From DASUFE01 sp036274675 (GTDB lineage Bacteria; Pseudomonadota; Gammaproteobacteria; HTCC5015): DNA of 30,450 bases. Position 1 is the first letter of the stretch. Each line of letters opens with the position of its first letter. Below the pieces are notes generated by a model. It was not told the DNA's origin. It ran no database searches and saw only the letters and a program-made list of their open reading frames with translations. The position numbers were made by a program, and so were the translations under genes. Shown piece after piece: positions 16,184 through 22,863 of this stretch. The stretch lies in the NCBI GenBank assembly GCA_036274675.1, contig DASUFE010000080.1, forward strand, positions 1-30,450, read 5' to 3'.

Positions 16184-16223
16184 CCGGCCGGGTCAGCCAT
16201 TACCCGGCCGGTTCCACGGAACC
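16184..16223 (-). promoter_or_regulatory. Two adjacent perfect palindromes upstream of the GGDEF-EAL gene
   Basis: CCGGCCGGGT (16184-16193) and ACCCGGCCGG (16202-16211) form a perfect 10-bp inverted repeat with 8-nt loop. GGTTCC-AC-GGAACC (16210-16223) overlaps it by 2 nt. Both lie 25-64 nt upstream of the start codon, so they could be an operator pair or a structured leader. Confidence 0.5.
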
Positions 16224-16395
16224 ACAACTTAACAGGATAGACCGTCTATAGCCATTTTCATGCCAGTCGTCAGGTTGCGCCCCACACCCTGGAAAACATG
16301 GGTTTTCCGCTTTTTGCTCAGTGTATTACGGGGATCGATTGTCAAAAAAGCGTCAAAGCTGTCGAACTCTGCACATATACAATGTTTTTAGACGC

Positions 16396-16497
16396 TATAA
16401 TGCGCCCGCATTGCGGGGTTTATGTGAATCCATCTCACCCGCGTGCGTTGTACGCGGTAAGACAGGCGAAATGAGATGCGCCGGGCAGAGCGCGGCG
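16396..16497 (+). promoter_or_regulatory. Promoter and candidate structured leader before the SDR gene
   Basis: A perfect -10 TATAAT (16396-16401) is followed by a G/C discriminator; no good -35 is seen. Downstream are CCCGC-ATT-GCGGG (about 16405-16417), then an outer stem CATCTCA (16431-16437) / TGAGATG (16472-16478) enclosing CCGCGT / ACGCGG (16439-16457), then CGCCG / CGGCG (16479-16497). This resembles a multi-stem leader, but it does not match any riboswitch class I know. The remainder of 16224-16575 holds nothing else I can support. Confidence 0.4.
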
Positions 16498-16575
16498 TAA
16501 AACAGTTTGAACATAAACGGCATTGCGGAGCCTTTAGTCAACGTACCGAAAGCGCAGTAATTTTGAGACAGGTTC

Positions 16576-17415
16576 ATGATTTCGGAAACGCAAAAACGGG
16601 CAATACTGATCACCGGGTGCTCCTCGGGGATCGGTCATGCAGTGGCGGTCGGCCTGCAGCAGCGCGGCTATCGTGTCTTCGCGACCGCCCGCAAGCCCGC
16701 GGACGTGGCGCGTCTCGGGTCCCTCGGCCTGGAAAGCCTGCCCCTGGACCTGACCGATTCCGCATCGATCCGCGCCGCGATTGAGACCGTGCTCGACCGA
16801 ACCGGCGGCAGGTTGTACGGCCTGTTCAACAACGGCGGCTACGGCCAGCCGGGCGCGGTGGAGGATCTGTCGCGGCAGGCGGTGCGCGAGCAGTTCGAAA
16901 CCAACCTCTTCGGCTGGATGGAACTCACCAACCTGGTACTGCCGGTGATGCGTCGCCAGGGTGAGGGGCGCATCATTCAGAACAGTTCGATCCTGGGTTT
17001 TATCGCGCTGAAATATCGTGGAGCTTACAATGCCAGCAAATTCGCGGTGGAAGGCTGGAGTGATACGCTGCGTCTTGAGCTGTGGGGTTCGAATATTTTC
17101 GTGTCGCTGGTGGAACCGGGTCCCATCGAAAGCCGCTTCCGCCCCAACGCCTATGAGAAATTCAAAAAACATATCAACGCCTCCGCCAGCATTCACCGCG
17201 AAACCTACGCGCGCATGGAACAGCGGTTCCAGACCGAAGGCCCGGTACAACCCTTCACCCTGCCGCCGCAAGCTGTACTGAAAAAAGTGATTCATGCGCT
17301 GGAAAGCAGCAAGCCGCGCGCGCGCTATCCGGTAACCTTCCCTTCGCATCTCTTCGCCTGGCTGAAACGTATACTTCCGGCGGCATGGCTCGACCGGTTA
17401 TTAGTAAAAATCTAA
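16576..17415 (+). CDS. Short-chain dehydrogenase/reductase (SDR family)
   Basis: NAD(P)-dependent oxidoreductase of the classical SDR family; substrate unknown. 279 residues with the Rossmann cofactor motif TGCSSGIG (about 14-21), NNGG in place of the usual NNAG (about 88), the catalytic serine in QNSSILG and YNASK with the catalytic Tyr and Lys (about 153-157), followed by VEPGPIES. The basic residues in TARK at the end of the second strand suggest NADP(H) preference. A C-terminal hydrophobic or amphipathic stretch (HLFAWLKRILPAAWLDRLLV) may touch the membrane. It is the first gene after the candidate leader at 16396-16497; rlmKL follows after 150 nt. Confidence 0.9.
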   Translation: MISETQKRAILITGCSSGIGHAVAVGLQQRGYRVFATARKPADVARLGSLGLESLPLDLTDSASIRAAIETVLDRTGGRLYGLFNNGGYGQPGAVEDLSRQAVREQFETNLFGWMELTNLVLPVMRRQGEGRIIQNSSILGFIALKYRGAYNASKFAVEGWSDTLRLELWGSNIFVSLVEPGPIESRFRPNAYEKFKKHINASASIHRETYARMEQRFQTEGPVQPFTLPPQAVLKKVIHALESSKPRARYPVTFPSHLFAWLKRILPAAWLDRLLVKI

Positions 17416-17432
17416 CAACGTTAACCAATCAA

Positions 17433-17515
17433 GAATTCAGGAGTCAGCAGCCTGCGGAACGGAAAAAGCGCTATTCTTCAGTCTTCTTAACTTCTGAATT
17501 CAGTCTCCTGGCTTC
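17433..17515. repeat. Imperfect inverted repeat between the SDR gene and rlmKL
   Basis: GAATTCAGGAGTCAG (17433-17447) and, inverted, GAAGCCAGGAGACTGAATTC (17515-17496) share CAGGAG-type cores and EcoRI-like palindromes. This could fold or be a remnant of an intergenic repeat. It lies upstream of rlmKL, for which no clear promoter was found. Confidence 0.3.
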
Positions 17516-17565
17516 GTTCAAAACTAAAATCTGTGACCCTGATGAATCAGGTAGACTTGCAAAAT

Positions 17566-19860
17566 ATGTCGTCGAATTCATCCTTCTTCGCCACCTGCCC
17601 CAAGGGCCTTGAAACACTGCTGTTACAGGAGCTGCAAAGCCTGGGTGCGGGCGATACCCGCGAGACCCGCGCCGGCGTCGCCTTCACGGGTTCTCTCGAA
17701 ACCGCGTACCGCGCCTGCCTGTGGTCGCGCCTGGCCAGCCGCATTCTGTTGCCCTTGAAGGAATTTACGATCGCAGGCGCGGACGACCTGTACGCGGGCT
17801 CGGCCAGCATTGACTGGGACGAGCACCTCGCGGCGGAGGGCACACTGGCGGTCGATTGCAGCGCCAGCGGCTCCGTGATCACGCATTCACATTACGCCGC
17901 ACTCAAGGTCAAAGACGCTATCGTCGACCGGCTGCGTGAGCGCCACGGCGTTCGGCCTTCGGTTGATACGGAAAATCCCGGTGTGCGAATCAACGTTTAC
18001 ATACACAACGAGCGCGCGGTGCTCAGTCTCGATCTCTCCGGCGAATCCCTGCATCGCCGCGGCTACCGTACCGAAGCGGGCGAAGCCCCGCTAAAGGAAA
18101 ACCTGGCCGCCGCCATTCTGCTGCGCGCCGATTGGCTGCGGATCGCAAAGGATGGCGGCACGCTGGTCGACCTGATGTGCGGCTCCGGCACATTGCCGGT
18201 CGAGGCCGCGTTGATGGCCGCCGACATCGCTCCCGGTCTGACGCGAAAAACTTTCGGCTTTCTCAAATGGCGCGGGCATGCCGCCCAGCCATGGGAACGC
18301 TTGCTCGATGAAGCGCGGGCTCGCCGCGCGGCGGGCCTGGAAAAATTGCCGCTTATTCGCGGTTACGACCAGGACAGTCAGATCATAGGGACAGCCCGCG
18401 CCAATATACGCAATGCGGGTCTGGAAAAATACATTCGCGTTGATAAACGCGAGCTCGCGGCATGCGAGCCCGAACCCGCGCAGAGCGGATTGATCATCGT
18501 CAATCCGCCGTATGGCGAACGCCTGGGCACGAGCTCGGAACTGCCCGCGCTCTACGCCGAACTCGGCAAGCAACTGCTGCGCTGCTTCAAGAGCTGGCAG
18601 GCCGCGGTGTTTACCGGCAATCCGGATCTTGCCAAACACATGAAAATACGGGCACGGCGCTACCACACCCTGTGGAATGGCGCACTCGAATGCCGGCTGT
18701 TGCATTTCGATATCCATGAATCGCAGATACTGCATCCTTATGTTCCTAAACCGATGGAACGCAGCCCCGGCATGGAAATGTTCGAGAATCGCCTGCATAA
18801 AAATCTTAAACATCTGGGACGCTGGGCGCGCAGACAAGGTATCACCTGTTACCGGCTGTACGATGCGGATCTGCCCGATTACAACCTTGCGGTTGACGTA
18901 TACGAAAGCGGCCAGAAGGAAAACATACAACGCTTTGTGCACGCGCAGGAATATCAGGCTCCGGATACTATTGATGAAGCCAAGGCGCAGACGCGCTGGC
19001 GTGAAGCGCTGGACGCGATTCCGCGGCTGCTCGAAATCCCGCCGCAGCAGCTGTTTCGCAAGCAGCGTCGTCAACAGAAGGACGGCGCCCAGTATGAAAA
19101 GCAGGCGGATACCGGAATTTTTCACGAAGTGCGGGAAGGTCCGGCGCGCTTCCTGGTCAATTTCAGCGACTATCTGGACACCGGCCTGTTCCTGGACCAC
19201 CGCAGCACGCGCGCATTGATCGGAGAACTGGCCGAAGATAAACATTTCCTTAATCTGTTCGGCTATACCGGCACGGCCACGGTCCACGCCGCCCTCGGCG
19301 GGGCCCTCAGCACCACCACGGTCGATATGTCCAGGACTTATCTGGACTGGGCGCAGCGCAACCTCGAATTGAACGGGCTGAAATGGAAACAGTATGAACT
19401 GATACAAGCCGACGTTCTGGAATGGCTAAAACGTCCACATAAGGCTCGCTACGGCCTGATCTTTCTCGACCCGCCGACCTTCTCGCGCTCCAAGCGCATG
19501 GAAGACACGCTGGATATCCAACGCGATCACGTACAACTGATAAAGGACACTGCGGCGCTGCTCGACAGCGGCGGAGTGCTGATCTTCTCCACCAACCTGC
19601 GCAAATTCAAGCTGGAGCGGGAATCCCTGGATGGATTCGAGATTACGGATATCAGCAAGCAGACCCTGCCGGAGGATTTTAAGAGCAACCCCAAAATCCA
19701 CCAGTGCTTCAGAATCAAGAAAAAAGATCTCTCGCCAAGGCGCAAAGACGCGAAGGCTAAAGGGGATGTGAATAAAATAACCCCAGGACACCAGAAATCC
19801 CCAGCCGTGAAAAAAACTCAGAATAAGCCTAAACGAAAAACTTTAAGCCTTAAAAAATAG
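17566..19860 (+). CDS. rlmL: Bifunctional 23S rRNA methyltransferase RlmKL
   Basis: Fused enzyme that methylates 23S rRNA at G2445 (m2G, RlmL half) and G2069 (m7G, RlmK half), using SAM. The start at 17566 (MSSNSSFFATCPKGLETLL) matches the E. coli N-terminus; in-frame starts at 17542 and 17533 exist and no Shine-Dalgarno decides. THUMP domain about 45-155; RlmL domain with DLMCGSGTLPVEAALMA and NPPYGERLG (about 320); RlmK domain with NLFGYTGTATVHAALGGA, TTTVDMSRTYLDWA and FLDPPTFSRSKRMEDTLD. The family's end corresponds to NPKIHQCFRIKKK; about 45 further basic residues follow, partly encoded by a dispersed repeat. Length 764 against 702 in E. coli. Confidence 0.94.
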   Translation: MSSNSSFFATCPKGLETLLLQELQSLGAGDTRETRAGVAFTGSLETAYRACLWSRLASRILLPLKEFTIAGADDLYAGSASIDWDEHLAAEGTLAVDCSASGSVITHSHYAALKVKDAIVDRLRERHGVRPSVDTENPGVRINVYIHNERAVLSLDLSGESLHRRGYRTEAGEAPLKENLAAAILLRADWLRIAKDGGTLVDLMCGSGTLPVEAALMAADIAPGLTRKTFGFLKWRGHAAQPWERLLDEARARRAAGLEKLPLIRGYDQDSQIIGTARANIRNAGLEKYIRVDKRELAACEPEPAQSGLIIVNPPYGERLGTSSELPALYAELGKQLLRCFKSWQAAVFTGNPDLAKHMKIRARRYHTLWNGALECRLLHFDIHESQILHPYVPKPMERSPGMEMFENRLHKNLKHLGRWARRQGITCYRLYDADLPDYNLAVDVYESGQKENIQRFVHAQEYQAPDTIDEAKAQTRWREALDAIPRLLEIPPQQLFRKQRRQQKDGAQYEKQADTGIFHEVREGPARFLVNFSDYLDTGLFLDHRSTRALIGELAEDKHFLNLFGYTGTATVHAALGGALSTTTVDMSRTYLDWAQRNLELNGLKWKQYELIQADVLEWLKRPHKARYGLIFLDPPTFSRSKRMEDTLDIQRDHVQLIKDTAALLDSGGVLIFSTNLRKFKLERESLDGFEITDISKQTLPEDFKSNPKIHQCFRIKKKDLSPRRKDAKAKGDVNKITPGHQKSPAVKKTQNKPKRKTLSLKK
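19728..19756 (+). repeat. Dispersed short repeat, copy 4, inside the rlmKL 3' end
   Basis: TCTCTCGCCAAGGCGCAAAG continues ACGCGAAGG. It is translated as part of the basic tail of RlmKL (around LSPRRKDAKAK). The decayed second copy of this gene end at 20642-20759 matches up to CTCTCG and then lacks the rest of the repeat. Confidence 0.5.
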
Positions 19861-19883
19861 ACCCGAAAAATCTTTATGCTTGG

Positions 19884-19907
19884 AGACTTTGCGGCCTGGC
19901 GAGAGAA
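19884..19907 (-). repeat. Dispersed short repeat, copy 5
   Basis: Minus strand reads TTCTCTCGCCAGGCCGCAAA then GTC. It lies between the convergent rlmKL and lepB genes, inverted relative to copy 4, about 128 nt away; together they could pair as RNA. Confidence 0.45.
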
Positions 19908-19911
19908 TTTT

Positions 19912-20559
19912 TCAGAATTCTTGAAGGAAGCGGTCGGTTCTGGGCAGGTAGTAATTGTCGTAGTTGAGCGATATCACGACGCCTCCCGAGCGGCCGACGA
20001 TTTCGCGGCGCGGGACGAAACCGATAAACCGCGAGTCCGCGCTGTTATCGCGGTTGTCGCCCAGCACCAGGTAGTGCCCGGCCGGGACGGTGACGGGCCC
20101 GAAATTCGCCGCCCTTCCGGAGGAACCGTAAACCTGCATCCGGTGGCTGAAGCCCGAGATTTGCTCCTGTGCCTGCAGAGCGCCGTCCACCTCCTGTATT
20201 CCGGAATAGCGTGCCGACTCACCGTTGATATACAGCCGGTTGTTTTTCAGCTCCACGATATCGCCCGGCACCCCGATCACCCGCTTGACCAGACGCTCGT
20301 CCGCGGCATCCGAATCGAACACGACAATATCGCCGCGCTCGGGGTCTGCAATCCTGTAAAGCGAGATCAGGGTGAAAGGAAAGCGCAGGTCGTAAGCCAT
20401 CTTGTTTACCCAGATGCGGTCGCCTTCCAGGATAGTGGGCTTCATCGATCCGGTTGGCACCACGTTCCAGTCGGCGCAACTGCTTCTGAATATCAGCATC
20501 AGGAAAATAAACAGAACAAAGCCCCTGTTCTCCTTAAAAAACGCCAGCATGCTTTTCAT
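19912..20559 (-). CDS. lepB: Signal peptidase I
   Basis: Inner-membrane serine peptidase that removes signal peptides from exported proteins. 215 residues with one N-terminal membrane helix (about 12-30), the catalytic serine in VPTGSMKPTI (about 38), box C GDRIWVNK, the catalytic lysine in ERLVKRVIGVPGD (about 92) and box E GDNRDNSADSR (about 168). It is short compared with E. coli LepB (324, two helices) but complete for the type-I family. The ATG at 20559 has GAGCGGAA upstream. It converges with rlmKL across 51 nt. A decayed second copy of its start and upstream region lies at 22194-22365. It is not next to lepA or rnc. Confidence 0.94.
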   Translation of the reverse strand: MKSMLAFFKENRGFVLFIFLMLIFRSSCADWNVVPTGSMKPTILEGDRIWVNKMAYDLRFPFTLISLYRIADPERGDIVVFDSDAADERLVKRVIGVPGDIVELKNNRLYINGESARYSGIQEVDGALQAQEQISGFSHRMQVYGSSGRAANFGPVTVPAGHYLVLGDNRDNSADSRFIGFVPRREIVGRSGGVVISLNYDNYYLPRTDRFLQEF

Positions 20560-20641
20560 TTCCGCTCCTGCTCTCTGTTCGACGAGCCAAGTATATGGCC
20601 ACGTGTTTCGTGTTGTCCATTGTCGCGGCCGGCCGGCGGTA

Positions 20642-20759
20642 CAATCCCGAAATCCACCAGTGCCTCAAGATCAAGAAAAAAGAACTCTCGTGTAGGAACA
20701 AAATCACAGGAGATACAAATAAGAAATCAAAAAGGCCCGCCACGGCCAGTCAAAAATAA
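20642..20759 (+). pseudogene. Duplicated remnant of the rlmKL 3' end
   Basis: 20642-20690 matches 19686-19734 of rlmKL at 43 of 49 positions and keeps the reading frame: NPEIHQCLKIKKKELS against NPKIHQCFRIKKKDLS. The frame continues through a basic tail to a TAA at 20757. No upstream part of rlmKL is present. The interval 20560-20641 before it is lepB upstream sequence, and 20760-20898 after it holds the A/T hairpin AAAAAAT / ATTTTTT (20777-20797) and a possible lepB 3'-end remnant near 20863-20896. Confidence 0.8.
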
Positions 20760-20898
20760 AACCAACTTCGACACTAAAAAAATAGCCCGGATTTTTTCAA
20801 CTCAAAAATTGAAACTTATACAGGAATTGATCCTCGACGTTCTCCGCGTCACCAGGAGAATGGAATTCCCGGGAAAAGCGCCGGACTGGGCGGCTTGA

Positions 20899-22185
20899 TT
20901 ACAGGGACGCCTTGTATTTTTCCACCGCGGCGTTGACCTGAGCGTCCCAGCAATTGAACGGGGGGGCATTCAGCAAATCTTTCAGCCGTACAAGCTCCAG
21001 GAGGCAATAGGAAGCGGCCTGGTGATCCGCTCCCAAAACCTGGGAGCGCAGGACTGTATAGAGCAACTTGCCCCGACTGACTAATTGCGCCACCTGGCTG
21101 CTTTCGGCTCCCGGCCTGCGCGCGTCTTCGACGAGTTTAGCGCTAATGGGGCAGGCGCTGATAAACGCCTTGATGGCGGCGAGCCTGGCTTCGCCGGAGG
21201 TATATTTAAGAATCCCCTGCAGCAGGAACCCGATGCCGCTGAGTACCCGCTCGCGGGCATCGCTGGAAATATGCGGGGTCCTGCCGATCAGCTTCTGTGC
21301 CTCCAGTATGGTTTCCACCGGATTGGCCCCGATGCTCTTTATCGTCTCGGCCACCCATCCTTCGGCCGGCCATGCCGACGGTTCTTTAAACTCCTTGTGC
21401 ACCGCCAGCATCAAATCGTGAGCCTTGCGCCTCAGGCCGAAAGCTTCGAGCACGGCCATTGCGGCTTCTTCCTCGAACAGCGCTCCTTCGATATCCCGGG
21501 CCAGGATGACGGAGGCGTTTTCGGTTTTGGCAAGCTTGGCTATTGCCTGCAAGACAAAATTCAGGCTTGCCCCGAAAGCCTGATTTTTTCCAACCTTCCT
21601 TTCACGGAATTTCCAGAATAATTTAACCAGCTCGGGTATCGCCTTGCCGTAGCCGAACTGGACATAGGCATTGAGTACGGCGCTGAACACAGCCAGGCCG
21701 CGTTCAGCACCGGCTTCATCGGCCAGTTTATACAGAGACGCCAGATCGATAAGCCGCAACACCAACAGCAATTCGATCGCATGAGAGATGCGGCCGTCGA
21801 CATTACCCTTGGCCACCGCCAGGATTTCGGGGGTGAGCTTCTGCAGTTCGGGGCTGCGTTTCCAGTCGGAATCGAGCCTGGCGAGAACGGGGATAATATC
21901 CTTCAATGGGATCGGGGGATCGCCAATATAACTCTTGAGCTTTACCCAGGTCCGGATGACGGGCACCAAGGGTTCTTTGGAACCATAACCGGCCAGGGCT
22001 TCGCTAATCGTGCGAAACACGCCCACATGTAAATCGGGTGAAAGCGCCTGCAGCAAGTATGGGTATACGCGCTCGGAGGGTGTTTCAGCCAGCTCCAGAA
22101 GAGCGGCCGCTTTCTCCTTTTCATTCTTCGCCTGGGTGAGTCGCTTGATGCGCAACCCTTCTTTGAAATTTTCTATGAGCGACAT
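20899..22185 (-). CDS. Alpha-helical repeat (HEAT/ARM-like) protein of unknown function
   Basis: 428 residues, no signal peptide or membrane helix. It appears to be almost entirely helical, with successive two-helix units such as KEKAAALLELAETPSERVYPYLLQAL, and AAMAVLEAFGLRRKAHDLMLAV, suggesting a HEAT- or armadillo-like solenoid used for protein binding. I recognise no catalytic motif and cannot assign a family. The ATG at 22185 has only a weak GGGG upstream. The gene sits exactly between a lepB 5' remnant (22194-22288) and an rlmKL/lepB 3' remnant (20642-20896), so it seems to have replaced the body of a second lepB copy and may use that copy's promoter. Confidence 0.8.
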   Translation of the reverse strand: MSLIENFKEGLRIKRLTQAKNEKEKAAALLELAETPSERVYPYLLQALSPDLHVGVFRTISEALAGYGSKEPLVPVIRTWVKLKSYIGDPPIPLKDIIPVLARLDSDWKRSPELQKLTPEILAVAKGNVDGRISHAIELLLVLRLIDLASLYKLADEAGAERGLAVFSAVLNAYVQFGYGKAIPELVKLFWKFRERKVGKNQAFGASLNFVLQAIAKLAKTENASVILARDIEGALFEEEAAMAVLEAFGLRRKAHDLMLAVHKEFKEPSAWPAEGWVAETIKSIGANPVETILEAQKLIGRTPHISSDARERVLSGIGFLLQGILKYTSGEARLAAIKAFISACPISAKLVEDARRPGAESSQVAQLVSRGKLLYTVLRSQVLGADHQAASYCLLELVRLKDLLNAPPFNCWDAQVNAAVEKYKASL

Positions 22186-22193
22186 GTGAAACC

Positions 22194-22288
22194 CCAGTCA
22201 GCCGGACTGCTTCCAAATATCAGCGTTAGGAAAATAACCAGAACAAAGCCCCTCTGTTCGCTTTAAGGAACGCCGGAACCGTTTTCAT
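22194..22288 (-). pseudogene. Decayed 5' fragment of a second lepB copy
   Basis: 22194-22252 matches 20467-20525 of lepB at 50 of 59 positions; similarity continues through the ATG at 22288 and, more weakly, to about 22365, covering the lepB upstream region. Read with one frame correction after NRG, it encodes MKTVPAFLKANRG then FVLVIFLTLIFGSSPADWG, against MKSMLAFFKENRGFVLFIFL in lepB. The uncorrected frame stops after about 20 codons. The fragment ends at the start codon of the helical-repeat gene. 22366-22413 shows nothing I can name. Confidence 0.8.
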
Positions 22289-22413
22289 GACCAGCCTCGC
22301 GCTCGTGTGAGCAAGAGTATAGAACCACCGCATCCGCGCTGTCCATCTCGCGGATGTGCCGCGCCCACGCCATCGATCAATATCCTCAAATGGCAAGGCT
22401 TTTCACCCGCCGC

Positions 22414-22453
22414 TTGCTTTTTGGTATCATGGTGTTATAGTTATGTATAACAC
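22414..22453 (+). promoter_or_regulatory. Promoter and operator of the GntR-ABC operon
   Basis: TTGCTT (22414-22419) and TATAGT (22436-22441) form a plausible -35/-10 pair at 16-nt spacing. Overlapping the -10 is a perfect palindrome GTGTTATA (22432-22439) / TATAACAC (22446-22453) with 6-nt spacer, of the AT-rich kind typical of YtrA-type GntR operators. This predicts autorepression by the following gene. Confidence 0.65.
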
Positions 22454-22485
22454 TAAGGCACAGCGGGAGCTGTCTCAGGAAATCC

Positions 22486-22863
22486 ATGGATCCGAACTGG
22501 AACGACCAGCAACCCATTTACCGGCAGCTCCGGGACCGGATCGTGGCCATGATCCTCGACGGCTCGCTCAAGGAAGGAGACCCGGTGCCTTCGGTACGAC
22601 AGGTGGCCGCGGAATATCAGCTGAATCCTCTGACCGTGCTCAAAGGTTACCAGGCGCTGGTGGATGAGGGCCTGGTGGAAAAGCGCCGCGGACTGGGCAT
22701 GTTCGTGCTGCCTGGCGCGCGTAAAAAACTGATGACCAACGAACGCGAACAGTTTCTGCGCGGGGAATGGCCCCGGATTCTGGAGCGCATCGAACGCCTG
22801 GGCCTGGACATACCGACCCTGCTCAAGGAGCGGGGTCGCAAGAAAACGGGAGACAAGAAGTGA
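22486..22863 (+). CDS. GntR family (YtrA subfamily) transcriptional regulator
   Basis: 125-residue repressor-type protein. The N-terminal winged helix-turn-helix spans about 8-75: QPIYRQLRDRIVAMILDGSL, then GDPVPSVRQVAAEYQLNPLTV and LVEKRRGLGMFV. The short C-terminal tail of about 50 residues, without a ligand domain of the FadR/HutC type, is the YtrA hallmark. The ATG at 22486 has AGGA 6 nt upstream. YtrA-type regulators usually control ABC transporter genes in their own operon, and here an ABC ATPase overlaps the stop codon (GTGA). The palindrome at 22432-22453 is the likely operator. Confidence 0.92.
   Translation: MDPNWNDQQPIYRQLRDRIVAMILDGSLKEGDPVPSVRQVAAEYQLNPLTVLKGYQALVDEGLVEKRRGLGMFVLPGARKKLMTNEREQFLRGEWPRILERIERLGLDIPTLLKERGRKKTGDKK

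Noticed and set aside
16471..16500. 9-codon leader peptide frame (MRCAGQSAA) upstream of the SDR gene
   Set aside because: Too short, no codon pattern or attenuator logic; the RNA structure explains the sequence better.
16160..16575. c-di-GMP riboswitch in the leaders near the GGDEF genes
   Set aside because: I looked for the conserved core and stem arrangement of the GEMM classes and did not find it.
18091..19407. Minus-strand open frame of 438 codons within rlmKL
   Set aside because: Antisense to well-conserved RlmKL motifs; no start signal or family character.
19876..20898. Plus-strand open frame of 340 codons across lepB
   Set aside because: Antisense to lepB and runs through the duplicated remnants; no protein features.
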